Source: Hygrophila difformis
Lineage: Eukaryota; Streptophyta; Magnoliopsida; Lamiales; Acanthaceae
Direction of reading: 5' to 3'
DNA: 64,000 nt
Assembly: GCA_030278955.1 (NCBI GenBank)
Contig: JAOANR010000003.1
Location: 26,861,227-26,925,226, forward strand
Shown here: one piece after another, positions 22,830 through 34,039 of the stretch
How the letters are laid out: each line of letters begins with the position of its first letter
Position numbering within the stretch: position 1 is the stretch's first letter
The notes under the pieces: model-generated
Database searches by the model: none
Told to the model about the DNA's origin: nothing
Seen by the model: the letters and a program-made list of their open reading frames with translations, nothing else
Position numbers and translations under genes: made by a program

Positions 22830-23600
22830 GAACTAACATATTCAGGATACAATATTATTTTTTTGGATCTGTTTTTAAACTCTCGTTAGTATCCTTTAAA
22901 ATTATGAATTTCCTTATTTAAAATAATACCATTCAATAATAAAAAATTTATTCGGGAAATAATGAGATTTATTTCTTTTAATTAATTTTTAAGCTCATTT
23001 TTCATCCCAAGATCTTTATTATTTTTAAAATTGTCAGATAAAGTAATTTTATTTTTAAGTCTACAAGTTGAAATATTTAAATATATAAAATCATAATAAA
23101 TTTCATGGAACCAAAAAGAAAAATGAAAAAGGAAAATCAAATTTCCTGATAACAAGTTGATAAGGTACACCAAACACATTAACAGTACTGCTAAAAGTAC
23201 TGCTCTTAACAAATTCATAACAGTACTTCAAACATTATCGTAGCAGTAATCCAAATAAATTCTTAATATTACTTCAAAAAAGTTTATAACAGTACTCTAA
23301 TTAAATTTATAAATATTATAAAATTTATGAATATTTTTAACCAATACTAGTAGTACTTCATTTTTTAGTCTACTTCATACGGATTTTATCCTATTATTTT
23401 TTGGCCAATTTTTCCCAAGCCTGTCAGTCCCTTCCCTTTCTTACAGAGTGTAAGAAAGCTAATCCGATAATTCATTCAATATCACTGTTACACAATTTGG
23501 GGTTGATTAATTCGGTGGGGACATCTCCTTGACTTTTGTTCGTCCTGGTTTGGTACACTTTGAACCAGTCAAATATTATGTATCTGCCTTTGGAAATACA
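22830..23600. other. AT-rich upstream region of NLR1
   Basis: Short AGTACT-rich repeats (23180-23370, AACAGTACTTCAAA variants) and otherwise AT-rich DNA. The last ~135 bp before the NLR1 start are similar to the same interval before NLR2 (33905-34039), so the duplication includes the proximal promoter. Confidence 0.5.
23529..23572. promoter_or_regulatory. Two W-box cores upstream of NLR1
   Basis: TTGACT at 23529-23534 and its complement AGTCAA at 23567-23572 lie within about 215 bp of the NLR1 start. W-boxes bind WRKY factors and are common before defence genes. Six-base motifs also occur by chance. Confidence 0.3.
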
Positions 23601-23741
23601 GCACTATAATCCATACTCTCATATTTTATGATTTCCAAATATTCCATTTTCTCTTCCAAGATCTTGAATCTGTATTTTGGTGCCCTTGAGAGTTCAGATT
23701 TCAAAACATCTTTCTTAGATTTGAAAACATCTTTCTTACAG

Positions 23742-26450
23742 ATGGCTGTAGCTGCTTATGGATCTTTGGTTTCTCTTATCAATGTCCTCCACAATGTTCA
23801 CTATCGTGCTGAGCTGCACAATATCCATGTGGACATCAAACTAATTGAATCTCTACAGGAAGGCATCGATTGTTTGGTGAAGTATGTTGAAGCTCATTCA
23901 GAAAGCCAGGGACAGCTGGATTTATGGAGGCAGATATCCAGAGTGGCCTTTGAAGCAGAGGAGATGTTTGACCTCCATGTTGTGGATCAAATTCGTCTGA
24001 GATCTCAAGGAGAGCAATGTGATGATCTGGGCTTCTTAGCTTTCAACAAAGCTGTGGAGAGAGTTATCCAACAAGTTGACTTCATCAACAAAGATCTTTT
24101 AGTGGTCCAAGAGGTGCGGGAAGATGCTCTTCAAATTCGAAAGAAGCCCAGAATAGCAGCCCCTGGCGGTGGTTCATCATCAATTGGTTTTTCCAGTGGC
24201 AAGAGTACCATGGTGGGATTTGAAGAACATAAGCTCTGGATCTTGGATCGACTGACAAGTGACCAACGTGATCTCCAAATTGTCCCCATCGTGGGCATGG
24301 GGGGTATCGGTAAGACGACGTTGGCTAAAAATGTTTTTAACGATGCTCTTATTGTTGAACACTTTGATTTGCGTATTTGGCTTACCATATCTCAAGAATA
24401 TAGTGTCCATAAAATTCTTCTGGGCCTTGTGAACGAGGGGCATGTTAAACATAAGAGTGGAAAGGATTTCCATGAGCTGGGAGATGATTTGTATAAGAAA
24501 TTATTTGGAAGAAGGTACTTAATTGTCATGGATGATATGTGGGATATTGAAGCTTGGGATGATTTAAGTCGGTGGTTCCCAAATGATTTCAATGGCAGTC
24601 GGGTTATGATGACTACTAGGCTTGCAGATTTGGGAATATCTTTGGACTGTGATGATTCATATGTGTTGCCATTCTTGGATGAGGATAATAGTTGGAAATT
24701 ATTTTGTCAAACATTATTTGCACTAGATGTATGCCCTTATCCGGACTTTGAGAAAATTGGAAGGTCGATTTCAGAAAGTTGCAAAGGACTTCCTCTGGAA
24801 ATTGTTGTAATCGGGAGCCATCTCGCGAATTCTGACTTGACAAATGAATATTGGGAGTTTGTTGCTGAGAGTATGAAGTCCTTTGGTGATGTTCAAGATT
24901 ATCAGCACTGCATGGATGTGTTGTATTTAAGCTACAAGAAATTGCCTATTCATCTCAAATTGTGTTTCCTTCATACAAGAGTTTTTCAAGACGAAATGAA
25001 TGGTCCGCTAGAGCTAATTGAAGGATGGATCGCTGAGGGATACATCAAACCTGACAACAGTAGAGATTTGTTGGATATTGGAAAGGATTATCTCAACGAT
25101 CTTACTGCTAGAAATCTAATTGCCAGGGTGATTGATGATGCAATCTTTATCGCTGATTTTCCAGATGAGTTTTTAGGATTAGTACACATGCACGACCTTT
25201 TTCGGGAATTGTGCTTAAAAGAATGGGAGAAAGAACAATTTACATGTTCTCCCAAACGCCAATTGTTTGAATTAAGTGCAAGGAATGCACAAGATGGTTG
25301 CTTCCATTGTGGGACATCACACCAAGCTGCTGAATCAACAAATCTGCTTGAGGTCAATCTTATCTCCCAGATAACATCAACGGTAAATCTTGTCATTTGC
25401 AAAGATTGTGACATGAAGTACTCTGAGATAAAAAGACCAAGATTAGTGAAGGTGGCAAGCATTCATGAAAATGGCAATTTCAGAAAAGAACTTGTGCTCC
25501 CTACTCAAGTGAGATATGCACATGTCGATGTTAGAGACTATCATTTGGAAAGTGTGTCTCCTTGTATGCTACCTCTACTTTGGAACCTTCAAAGTTTATC
25601 ATTTCTTATCTATGGCGGATCATCAATTTTTTTACCACCTGAAATATGGGAGCTCTCACAGCTCAGGATGATTAAATCAGGTGGACTACATATAGGTTTA
25701 CCCGATCCAATGATCAGCACTCATCACTCGGGAAAAGATGTTCATATTCTAAAGTATCTGTCAACTCTAGGTGATGTAGTTAACTGGGAGTGTACCAAGG
25801 ACATTGTCGACAGAATCCCAAATTTAAGACAATTGTGGATTGCGTATGATGAAGATGAGGTGGAAGATAATGTTATGCAGAGATTGCAGGATTCTCTTTG
25901 TAATCTTATCCATCTACAGAAACTTGAATACCTGTGGATCAAGAATGCCGCCCTGGAGCATGCAATCTTCCCAAAGTCCCTAACATGCTTGACGCTGCTG
26001 GGATGCAGAATTTCTTGGAAGGATATGACGACAGTAGTTGGTTCATTGCCAAATTTGGAAATCCTTGGGATGGATAGATCTGGGCAAGGGGGTGAGTGGG
26101 AGCCGGTTGAAGGGGGATTTCTACAATTGAAGACACTGCACTTAGAGGAGTGCGATCTAAGGCGTTGGAATGCCGATGAAGTTCACTTTCGGAAGCTTGA
26201 GTGTCTTGTGCTTGAAGGGCTTAGATTGTTGGAGGATATTTCATCGGACATTGGAAATATAGCAACTTTGCAATTGATTATAATAAGAAACTGCAATGAA
26301 AAGGTGAATGAGTGGGGAAAAGAAATATGGGAAGAACAACAAAGTATGGGGAATCGGAGCTTCCGAGTTGAAATTGATTGGATGGAATATGAGGGACAAG
26401 CAGAATCAGAAGAAGAGGTGGGACAAGAATCAGAAGAAGAGGTTGGATAA
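23742..26450 (+). CDS. CC-NB-ARC-LRR immune receptor (R1-type), NLR1
   Basis: A single-exon frame of 902 codons. The order is: an N-terminal coiled-coil (Rx-N-like, with VAFEAEEMFD in place of EDVID); P-loop GMGGIGKTT (185-193); RNBS-A FDLRIWLTIS; kinase-2 LIVMDDMW (260-267); RNBS-B GSRVMMTTR; GLPL (349-352); MHD (483-485, preceded by VH); then irregular LRRs from about residue 620; then an acidic tail with a repeated ESEEEVG. All nucleotide-binding motifs are intact, so it could work as an ADP/ATP-switched intracellular receptor triggering defence on effector recognition. The frame is open for 38 more codons upstream, but I chose the Met at 23742: the paralogue NLR2 begins at the same MAVAAYGS, and the upstream part comes from a local ~24-bp duplication. 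The closest named family I recognise is the potato late-blight R1/R1B group. The recognised effector is unknown. Confidence 0.92.
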   Translation: MAVAAYGSLVSLINVLHNVHYRAELHNIHVDIKLIESLQEGIDCLVKYVEAHSESQGQLDLWRQISRVAFEAEEMFDLHVVDQIRLRSQGEQCDDLGFLAFNKAVERVIQQVDFINKDLLVVQEVREDALQIRKKPRIAAPGGGSSSIGFSSGKSTMVGFEEHKLWILDRLTSDQRDLQIVPIVGMGGIGKTTLAKNVFNDALIVEHFDLRIWLTISQEYSVHKILLGLVNEGHVKHKSGKDFHELGDDLYKKLFGRRYLIVMDDMWDIEAWDDLSRWFPNDFNGSRVMMTTRLADLGISLDCDDSYVLPFLDEDNSWKLFCQTLFALDVCPYPDFEKIGRSISESCKGLPLEIVVIGSHLANSDLTNEYWEFVAESMKSFGDVQDYQHCMDVLYLSYKKLPIHLKLCFLHTRVFQDEMNGPLELIEGWIAEGYIKPDNSRDLLDIGKDYLNDLTARNLIARVIDDAIFIADFPDEFLGLVHMHDLFRELCLKEWEKEQFTCSPKRQLFELSARNAQDGCFHCGTSHQAAESTNLLEVNLISQITSTVNLVICKDCDMKYSEIKRPRLVKVASIHENGNFRKELVLPTQVRYAHVDVRDYHLESVSPCMLPLLWNLQSLSFLIYGGSSIFLPPEIWELSQLRMIKSGGLHIGLPDPMISTHHSGKDVHILKYLSTLGDVVNWECTKDIVDRIPNLRQLWIAYDEDEVEDNVMQRLQDSLCNLIHLQKLEYLWIKNAALEHAIFPKSLTCLTLLGCRISWKDMTTVVGSLPNLEILGMDRSGQGGEWEPVEGGFLQLKTLHLEECDLRRWNADEVHFRKLECLVLEGLRLLEDISSDIGNIATLQLIIIRNCNEKVNEWGKEIWEEQQSMGNRSFRVEIDWMEYEGQAESEEEVGQESEEEVG

Positions 26451-26639
26451 GAGTATCAGAAGATTAAGGGTGAAGTCATGAAGTCACCATTGACCAAATC
26501 ATGCTGGCTTTGTTTATTTTTCCGATATACACAAGACAGCTGATGTCCTGCATTACCTTGGAACTCTGGTATGTTTACAGTGACAGCTGTGTGTATATAT
26601 AATACCTTCACATTTGTGTTCTTAGTGTTAGTGTACCTA

Positions 26640-26645
26640 AATAAA
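26640..26645 (+). terminator. Possible polyadenylation signal of NLR1
   Basis: AATAAA lies about 190 bp after the NLR1 stop, in AT-rich sequence, the expected distance for a plant 3' UTR. Confidence 0.4.
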
Positions 26646-26649
26646 AAGT

Positions 26650-29190
26650 TTATATACCGAGAAGAAGAAATTCAATAGTTAGATTTCAATTAGGGGGATG
26701 AAATGGCATTGCTGTGTTTTCATGTTGGCTGGTGGAGCAATTTTATAGACTGGAATTTTCAGAGCACCTTTTTGAAGAGTGTAAATTATTGACAGATTGG
26801 AGTTGTACCTTATGGACATGTTTACTGGGGTAGATTTACCGTGATAGATTACAAGACTAATCACATTGTTTATTTTGAATGGTTAATGCTTTGTTTAATT
26901 AAGGATTCGTTATAATTATTATGCTAAAATAATAGATAAATAGTGACATCTAATTACATGGATTAACTTATCCATAATTAATCAATCTTATTTTACAAAG
27001 TTACATGGAAAAAAGTCAATATAGTCATTTTTTTTTTTACAAAAAAGTCAAATCAGTCATTTTTTTTTTATTGTTTGACCCAATTGGTCCGCTACATATA
27101 CTAATTACGTTCCATTCGGTCCTCCATCACTAATTATGCCCTAATTACATATTTTTGGGCAAATCAATCATGTTTTTTTTTTTTTTCAAAAATCTAAATT
27201 AGTCCGTTATTAATTTTTGCCCCTTTCATGCAGTCCAATGCACATTTCAAACTATTAATAACTAATTGGATGTAAGTAAAAAATTCTAAAATTTTGATAT
27301 TTATAAACTACACGACGAGACGAATCTAACAAGATCCTACTTGACTCATTTTAACTTGTATATCTATGTTTAAACTTTAAGTCAAAACAAGTGTGTAAAT
27401 AGTAGGAAATTAGATAATGTAGTTATTAAAAAAAATGGAGGGAGTATATCGCATAAACAAATTCTACATAATGATATTATTTTTCTTTTATGTTGAAATA
27501 GATAAAGATTACTGAATTAATGATATCATTATGTCTAATAATTAAATTATGATGTGTTTTAGTCTCTCTCTCTCTTTTCTTTTTTTTTTTTTTTTTGGCT
27601 TTTCTTTCTTTTCTTCTTTAAGAAGAACAAAAAATTATGTAGAATTTGTTTAGAATAGTATAAAATTTTTTAGGTGATTAGTGATTTTATATTAATCAAT
27701 ATTTTTAGGATCAATTTAACGTTTACACCATATTTTTAATGAAATATTTTTATGTAAAATATGGTTATTTTATATTGGTATAGGATTATATATTTTTTAG
27801 ACATAAATTTTTAACCTAATTAAATTTATTTAATAATATTATAATATTAACATTTTTTAAATATTATTATTATCTATATAATCAAATAATTTATATATAT
27901 ATAGTTGTAATCAATTATATCTTTTAAAATACTTATGAAGACTTTTTCAAGATTTTGTTATATTAATAGATAGATTTATTTTCTAAATATAGATATTGAT
28001 GATGTGTCTGATGACGTGACATTACTCAGCGATTACTCAGCAACTATCAATCTGCATACGTGTTTTAATAAGAACCGTTGATGTAAAAATAAGCGTAGAA
28101 TGACTGATTAAAAACCCTTAAAATTAAGAAGGATGAATTAAAATTAATAAGGACAAAAAAGTCGGCACAGGCCAAAAAGTATTCAAAATTTATTATATAG
28201 ATATGACGATATAAAATGAGAATATAGTGTTTTTTTTTATTATATAAGATTTAAAGTCTTTTGCTTAAATAGTTATGAGAATGCATACAACAAAATTTAA
28301 AAGGAAAATACAGGAGAGAATAAGATGAATGAAGGAGACAAGTTTCATTTTATAAAGCCTAATGGGCTGTGATCTTTGTTTGTCCAAGGAATTAAAATTC
28401 TCCTTTCCCTGAAAAAAAAAAAAAAAAAGAATGAAGGAAATTCAAACCCATAACTAGGTAGACTTAATATAAAATAATTAATTTTATTATTAGAAAACTA
28501 AATGTATAGTTTGCTTTCATATCTAAAATGATGAGAGCAAGTAGAAAATAAATATCCTTTAACTATTCAAAATTAGAAAAAATTTACATTTTTGCATTAT
28601 TATTATTATTTTACTCCCTAATATGTTGTACATTTTTACCATTATCCCTAAAGTTTTTAAAGAATATTGTTTATATTTTTTTGTTATCTTTTCATCATTT
28701 AAAACTTATATTTTATTAAGTTTTGTATTTTTAATTTTTTTGTGATTAGTTTTTATGGAATAATTTTTGATTTTATAAAATTAAATTTAATTATAATTAC
28801 ATTTTGATTATCTGTTAATTTTTAGTCCATAACATTTTGTCCATTTTTTTCTTTTCCATATTGATTATGAAAAAAGTTTGGTAGTAGTTAATATTTCATT
28901 AAATTTAATTAAATTTGTATTATTTTTAATTTATTATTATTGTAAGCCCTAAAATCGAATTTATACTCTGATACCAAGTTTTTTAGGGGATACTTTTTTT
29001 GCACATTTTGTAAATTATGAACTATTTTTTCTATCTGGATAACTATATTTATTGTTTGAGAAATTCTAATGAAATAAAAATTAGAAAAATAAAAAATCTG
29101 AAAAAAGAATGAAAATGAAATAAAAATTTTCAAATGAAATAAAATAAGAATCTAAATATAGGTTATAATAAAATTATTTTTTAAAATTAA
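26650..29190. other. AT-rich intergenic region with MITE relics
   Basis: No gene was seen. 27220-27447 ends in ATGGAGGGAGTAT and contains CAGTCCAATGCAC, as in Stowaway-like elements later in the window, so it is a truncated MITE. Long T or A runs lie near 27030-27180, 27570-27600 and 28410-28430. At 28201 the minus strand starts TCTATATAATAA, which resembles a Helitron 5' end, but I found no matching 3' end. Confidence 0.5.
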
Positions 29191-29206
29191 AGATATTACA
29201 ATAAAT

Positions 29207-29611
29207 GTCATCCGATCTGCGGATGGCAGTTGGATTGAAGGCTTCTCCGGCTCGGTGGGTTTGGCCACGAATATTGTGGCAGAATTGCATGGCATTTTTA
29301 ATGGTATCGACCGTTGGTTTTGTCCATTTTGGACTTGCTTCGGCAGCATCCAAACTTTCGATAGTTCCACATTTTGCGTAAAGATAATGCGGTAGCAGAC
29401 TCTTTGGCAAAGTGTGGTGCGCGCTCGGTTGATTTCTGTACGACTTAGGCGTATCCCCCGGATGAGGTGTTACCCCTTATTTCTGCAGATTTGATGGGCA
29501 CCTGGTTTCTTCGTGCTTGATCTACTTGTATTTCCTTTTTTCCCCTTCTGCATTTTTTATTTTTTGCTTTGCCGACGTTTTCGCAACGTCCATGGTTAGC
29601 CAAAAAAAAAA
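29207..29611 (+). mobile_element. 5'-truncated LINE with RNase H remnant
   Basis: The insert starts inside a coding region (ADGSWIEGFSGSVGLATN, then a frame with DNAVADSLAKCGA), the style of the C-terminal RNase H-like domain of plant LINEs. It ends in an A-run at 29602-29611. Perfect 16-bp copies of AGATATTACAATAAAT flank it (29191-29206 and 29612-29627), the product of target-primed reverse transcription. Stops and frame changes make it non-coding. Confidence 0.85.
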
Positions 29612-29849
29612 AGATATTACAATAAATATAATTTGATTTATCATTCATTGTATGTTATTTTATTTTATTAAATAATATAATCTCATTTTATTAGTTAATT
29701 ATACTTATTTATAGTTACGATAAAAGGGAAAATTAATTACTAAACACATTGTTTTTTTAAATTGTTGCGCTAGTGCGAAATTTTTCAAAAGTGAATGGAT
29801 GGAATGAGATTCTTTTCAAATTCTATACTTTTAGAATTGATGAGGTTTA

Positions 29850-30012
29850 CTTTTTTTTTTTTTTGGAGAAGACGAAGCCAACAAGGGGTGGTGGGAGCCC
29901 ATGCCACAATTGCAAAGGGATCAAAGGAGAGGGACAGAGGACCGAGTGAGGAATCGAACCTTCAACCTAAGGTTGGAATGCACGGATTTTGCCACTTAGG
30001 CTAGTCCTAATC
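29850..30012 (-). mobile_element. tRNA-derived SINE, minus strand
   Basis: It reads on the minus strand from the 30010 side through a B-box GGTTCGATTCC to GGGCTCCCACCACC and a poly-A tail (the T-run at 29852-29866). It is related to the SINEs at 17225 and 58548. Flanks GATGAGGTTTA and GATGATGTCTA are a plausible imperfect target duplication. Confidence 0.65.
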
Positions 30013-31034
30013 CACTGATGATGTCTAATTTGATATTTTAAAAGGTAGAATGTTAGAATTTTTAAACTAAATAAAGTTTAGGTGTATTGTAAACTAAAAT
30101 TAGCATAATTACTAGATGGATTAGATTAATTCATGTTTTATTCGATAATTTCGGAAAACAAACAAAATTATGGGACTATCAGTGGCGGATTCAGAATCCT
30201 TTATTTGGTAGGTCAGAAATTATGAAGAGTGAGGAACTAACTTTAGGAAGATGTGTTCAATTAAAATTTTATACATTTTTTAGACTTTTAAAAGTCGGTA
30301 TATTTAGAAAATTCATAGACTTCACGTAGAGTTGGTTGTTTTTAGGTAAACTTAATATTGTACAAAATCCGCAGAAACCTTTTTCGAAAAAATGTTGTAT
30401 GATTATAGCTTTTCAAAGAGAATCCATTAAAATTGATGGAGTCTAAGTCCTTAGGTTGTTGAATAACTAAAGATTTTAAAGACTTTTTCAAATTTATATT
30501 AAATACTTTAATATTTTTTAAAAACTTTTTAAAACCTGGATTGAATATCTTAAGAGTCTTAAATAGTACTTTTTAAATTTTAGATTGAAAAGACTCAAAT
30601 TTTAAGAGCTAAAAAAATGGTATAGGCTCTTTTTTGAATACATCTCTATTAGAGTTATAAACCCCATAAAAATATCCATATATGTTATTTATCTTATCTT
30701 ATACGTACATACATACATTAATAATAAAAACAACTAACATGCTATTAAACTCTTACTCAAAGTACTCAGAACTTGCCCTAAAATTACCACCTAATTTCTA
30801 ATTATATCAAAATAATAGTACAAATATTTTATTTTTTTATTTTTTTTGGTGGGTCAATTGTCCACAAACAGATCCGTCAATGGGGACCAATAGGATTTTT
30901 TTTTTCCATATTAGTATCACTTCAGTTGTACGCCTTTCCAACGGAACAAGAAATTTGATTTACAATACCAAGCCTATAAACTTGGAGCCCAAAAGTATTC
31001 GCGGCCTTTGTCGAAAGATTTTGAAAAAGGGATA
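30013..31034. other. Intergenic, no gene seen
   Basis: AT-rich. At 30183 CAGTGGCGGATTCAG resembles the end of the hAT-type MITE at 32603, but a partner end was not found. 30840-31030 has a short open stretch that I do not recognise. Confidence 0.4.
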
Positions 31035-31990
31035 TGTTAGGTTCGGGGTGGCAAAGATGAGTCTTTTATGTGTTTGTTCAGCCTCTGTGTTCCAACGATT
31101 ACTTTGAACACCAATTAATTAAATCATGCACAATGGAAAATTAAAGGCATAACAGAAAAGAACAAACACATGCTTTGTTGACCCAATTCGGCTGCAACCT
31201 AACATCTGGAGGATACCAATCCAGGACGGTTCCACTATCAGTTCAAACATCGGGTCGCAACCCTGAACTACAGCGAACTCACTTACTCACACCCCAGTCC
31301 ACAAGTAGATAGTTGTGCAACCAAGAACCCTCTCTTGGTGTAGAGTACTTCCCCGACTCTCACTCCAACTCCCCAAGACTCCCTTCTTGAGTTTTCCTTG
31401 TTAGACTCCTGTGCAGCAAGTTCCTCTTCAATCAACAATGGTTTAAGCACTTCGGTACCACCAACGAATGCCTTGGAAGATATCCATACATGTAATCGTC
31501 ACCTCTATGTATAGACCACTAATTTTGCCTCCTTCTTTGTTCGACCAAGGCTCAATGACACATCAATGAATAATTCATTAACAACAATGTGTCATTGAAT
31601 GAAAACTCCAGACAAAAGTAAATTCGGATAATAGCAGGACTGGAACTTTCACTTTTTCCTATCTTCTCTCGCACTTCCTCTTTTTCTCTGGAAAATCGCT
31701 GTGTTGAATATGTCTGTGTAAATCCTTCTCCTCTTCTATTCACCTAAGGCTCAATGACATTCAAATAATGTATTCAATAACATCAGAATGCCATTGTGAG
31801 TTCTCCAATCAATTGATATGAACTTGAGCAATGCAGGGCTGGAGAACCCATCTTTCTCCTCACATCTTTCTGGACATATTCTCTATAATGTTTTCTGTGT
31901 AAATCTCGTCTCTCTCTGTCTAGTATATCTTCACAGCGCCCTATTAATATGTTCCAGCAGCCTTCCTTAATTCCCATCAACCAGGTAGAT
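31035..31990. repeat. Degenerate copia-type LTR remnant
   Basis: It begins TGTTAGGTTCGG. It then shows a layout parallel to the Sirevirus LTR at 35975: an A-rich ACAGAAAAGAACAAACAC stretch, GACCCAATTCGGCTGCAACC in the place of GTAACCCAGTTCGGCCTTCG, then ATACCAATCCAGGACGG. The right boundary and target duplication could not be found. The 31540-31800 part contains two similar blocks around CAAGGCTCAATGACA and TAAGGCTCAATGACA. Confidence 0.4.
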
Positions 31991-32594
31991 TATGGTAAGA
32001 AATCCAACTTGTTTCCACAAATATAAATCCTGCAATCAACCATATACGAAAATAATATAATATTCCTCATAAGGTTGAGTGAAAAATCTATCCGTGAAAT
32101 CAACTAGGAAGTGCAGCTTCCAAAACATGGAAAGTTTCATAAATTTCTGGATTCTGTCAGCAACACAAATTCACTCCAGTGGTTCGAACATCGGATTGAA
32201 CCATACTGTCAAAACTTCGGTTCCAAAAAGGATATATCAAAAGAAAGAGGATAAAGGAACCAAAAGGAGAAAAGGGCATTGCACTATATTGATTCATGAA
32301 ACACAAATAGTTTCAAATCCCTTTATCACCTCCATGCTGATTATATTGCTGCGAGGACAAGGGCTGGACCTCTTGCCTCACATAAATATCCTTTAGATAA
32401 AAAGCATAACAGCAATACATCTACAAATTAAAACAACATGTTATGGTCCTCTGCCCCTTTCCATTTTTGCACGCATATGAATACTTTTTGCTAGCGAATG
32501 AATATATATGCCTGATCAAATATATTTCAAATTAAATTGCATTTGTTTTTCTATATTATTGAATCTTGAATTAAGGTGAAGATACGATACAAAT
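31991..32594. other. Intergenic, no gene seen
   Basis: One 105-codon open stretch (32079-32396) has no recognisable motif and is probably chance. Confidence 0.35.
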
Positions 32595-32602
32595 GTCTCA
32601 GC

Positions 32603-32858
32603 CAGGGGCGGATCCACTTGTATCCCTACGGTAGCACGGGCTACCACTCAAATTGATAAAATTACAATTTTAAGCTAAAAATTATTTTAGATTTTGCTTG
32701 ATTTGACTTTGTGCAACCACTGATTTTTTTTTGTGGTGATACCACTATAATGAAATATAACCTAGTTTTTCAATAGTTTTTGTACTACCATTCCTAATTT
32801 CAATATAGTTTTCACCATTTTTATGATACCACTGAAAAAATTTCTGGATCCGCCGCTG
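32603..32858. mobile_element. hAT-type MITE, 256 bp
   Basis: The ends CAGGGGCGGATCCA and TGGATCCGCCGCTG are 14-bp inverted repeats with one mismatch. Exact 8-bp duplications GTCTCAGC flank it (32595-32602 and 32859-32866), the signature of hAT transposition. It is non-coding and must have been mobilised in trans. Confidence 0.9.
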
Positions 32859-33496
32859 GTCTCAGCACATTCATCATGAGGATTTTCAATACTACGACTT
32901 GGTCTTGCACGTTGTTTTCTGAAAATTCAGTTCAATCAAGTTGTGTTGGATAGTCAACCAGAGAAAAAAAGGGGGGTTAGAATGTTCAAAAGGGTATATA
33001 TATTTGAGCTCAAATTTTGGGTGAGGAAAGAAAACTTTAATTTCTTCATGTACCTTTATTTATTTATTTTGGCATACTGCGCGAGACATTTTTGCTTAAA
33101 GTGGGGTGATACCATACAAATTACGTACAAATGTATAAAAGGATGAGGACCTTCATGTTATTTTCATATTTGTTGTTATTTGAAATATGTTAATGAAACA
33201 TATTGGTTAGGGAGTGTTCTTTCTTTTCATGTTTGTTGACGAATAATGTTAAAATACTATTTCCTCTTGGAATAGTCTAATTAGAAAATTATCTCCCAGT
33301 CTAATTATCACATCAAATCAAATTATTAGATTACATTATTAAGGCATTTCAGCCTGAAATCCAATAAAATTTGTCCGAAATCTGCCTTATTCAGGTTTTT
33401 ATTAAGAAATAAATAAAACTAAATTTATATGAATGATTTCACAATTTCCCATAAAACTCAATTTCTTTTCAAATAGTAGCAACCAGAAAAAATTAC

Positions 33497-33762
33497 ACTC
33501 CATCTGTCCCATTAATCCTGTCTCAAAATTTTTGGACACACGGTCCAATACATTTGTTTAACAATTAATATTTTAAAATATATAGAAGTAAAAATTCTAT
33601 AAAATATATATTCTGAAACTATGCGAAAAATGAATATAACAATATCCAACTCGACTATATTTTTTATTATATAATTGCAATAAAAAAATTATGTCAAACT
33701 TATACAATAAATAAACAGGGTAGAAAGTACAAATGAGACACAACAAACCGGCAACGAGGGAG
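33497..33762. mobile_element. Stowaway-like MITE, degenerate
   Basis: The left end ACTCCATCTGTCCC and right end GAGGGAGT match the CTCCCTCCGTCCC terminal repeats of the intact MITE at 62900, and the AT-rich body is similar (TAATATTTTAAAATATATA, AACTCGACTA). It lies about 280 bp before NLR2. Confidence 0.65.
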
Positions 33763-34039
33763 TATTACAAATTTACATAACAACTTGCAATAAATTTATT
33801 ACCTGTAGCAAAAAAATTACTAATATTTTCTGATTGTGTTTGTCTGGTAACCGGCGGCAAGTTTGGGTCATCAAACCACCCGCTGACATTATACGATAAT
33901 TAACTAATCAATTCTATACCTCCTCCTATTTTATCATTTTCAAATAGTAGTATTTCATTTTCTCTTGCAAATCAAAACATCTTGAATCTGTATTGTGGTG
34001 GCCTTGAGAGTCCAGATTTCAAAACATTTTTTCTGAGAG

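Noticed and set aside
24131..26136. Minus-strand frames across NLR1
   Set aside because: Shadows of the NLR coding sequence without motifs.
28010..28201. Second Helitron, based on TCTATATAATAA on the minus strand
   Set aside because: No 3' hairpin and CTRR end was found in the expected direction.
32079..32396. 105-codon frame as a gene
   Set aside because: No motif, no neighbours, and composition like the intergenic DNA around it.
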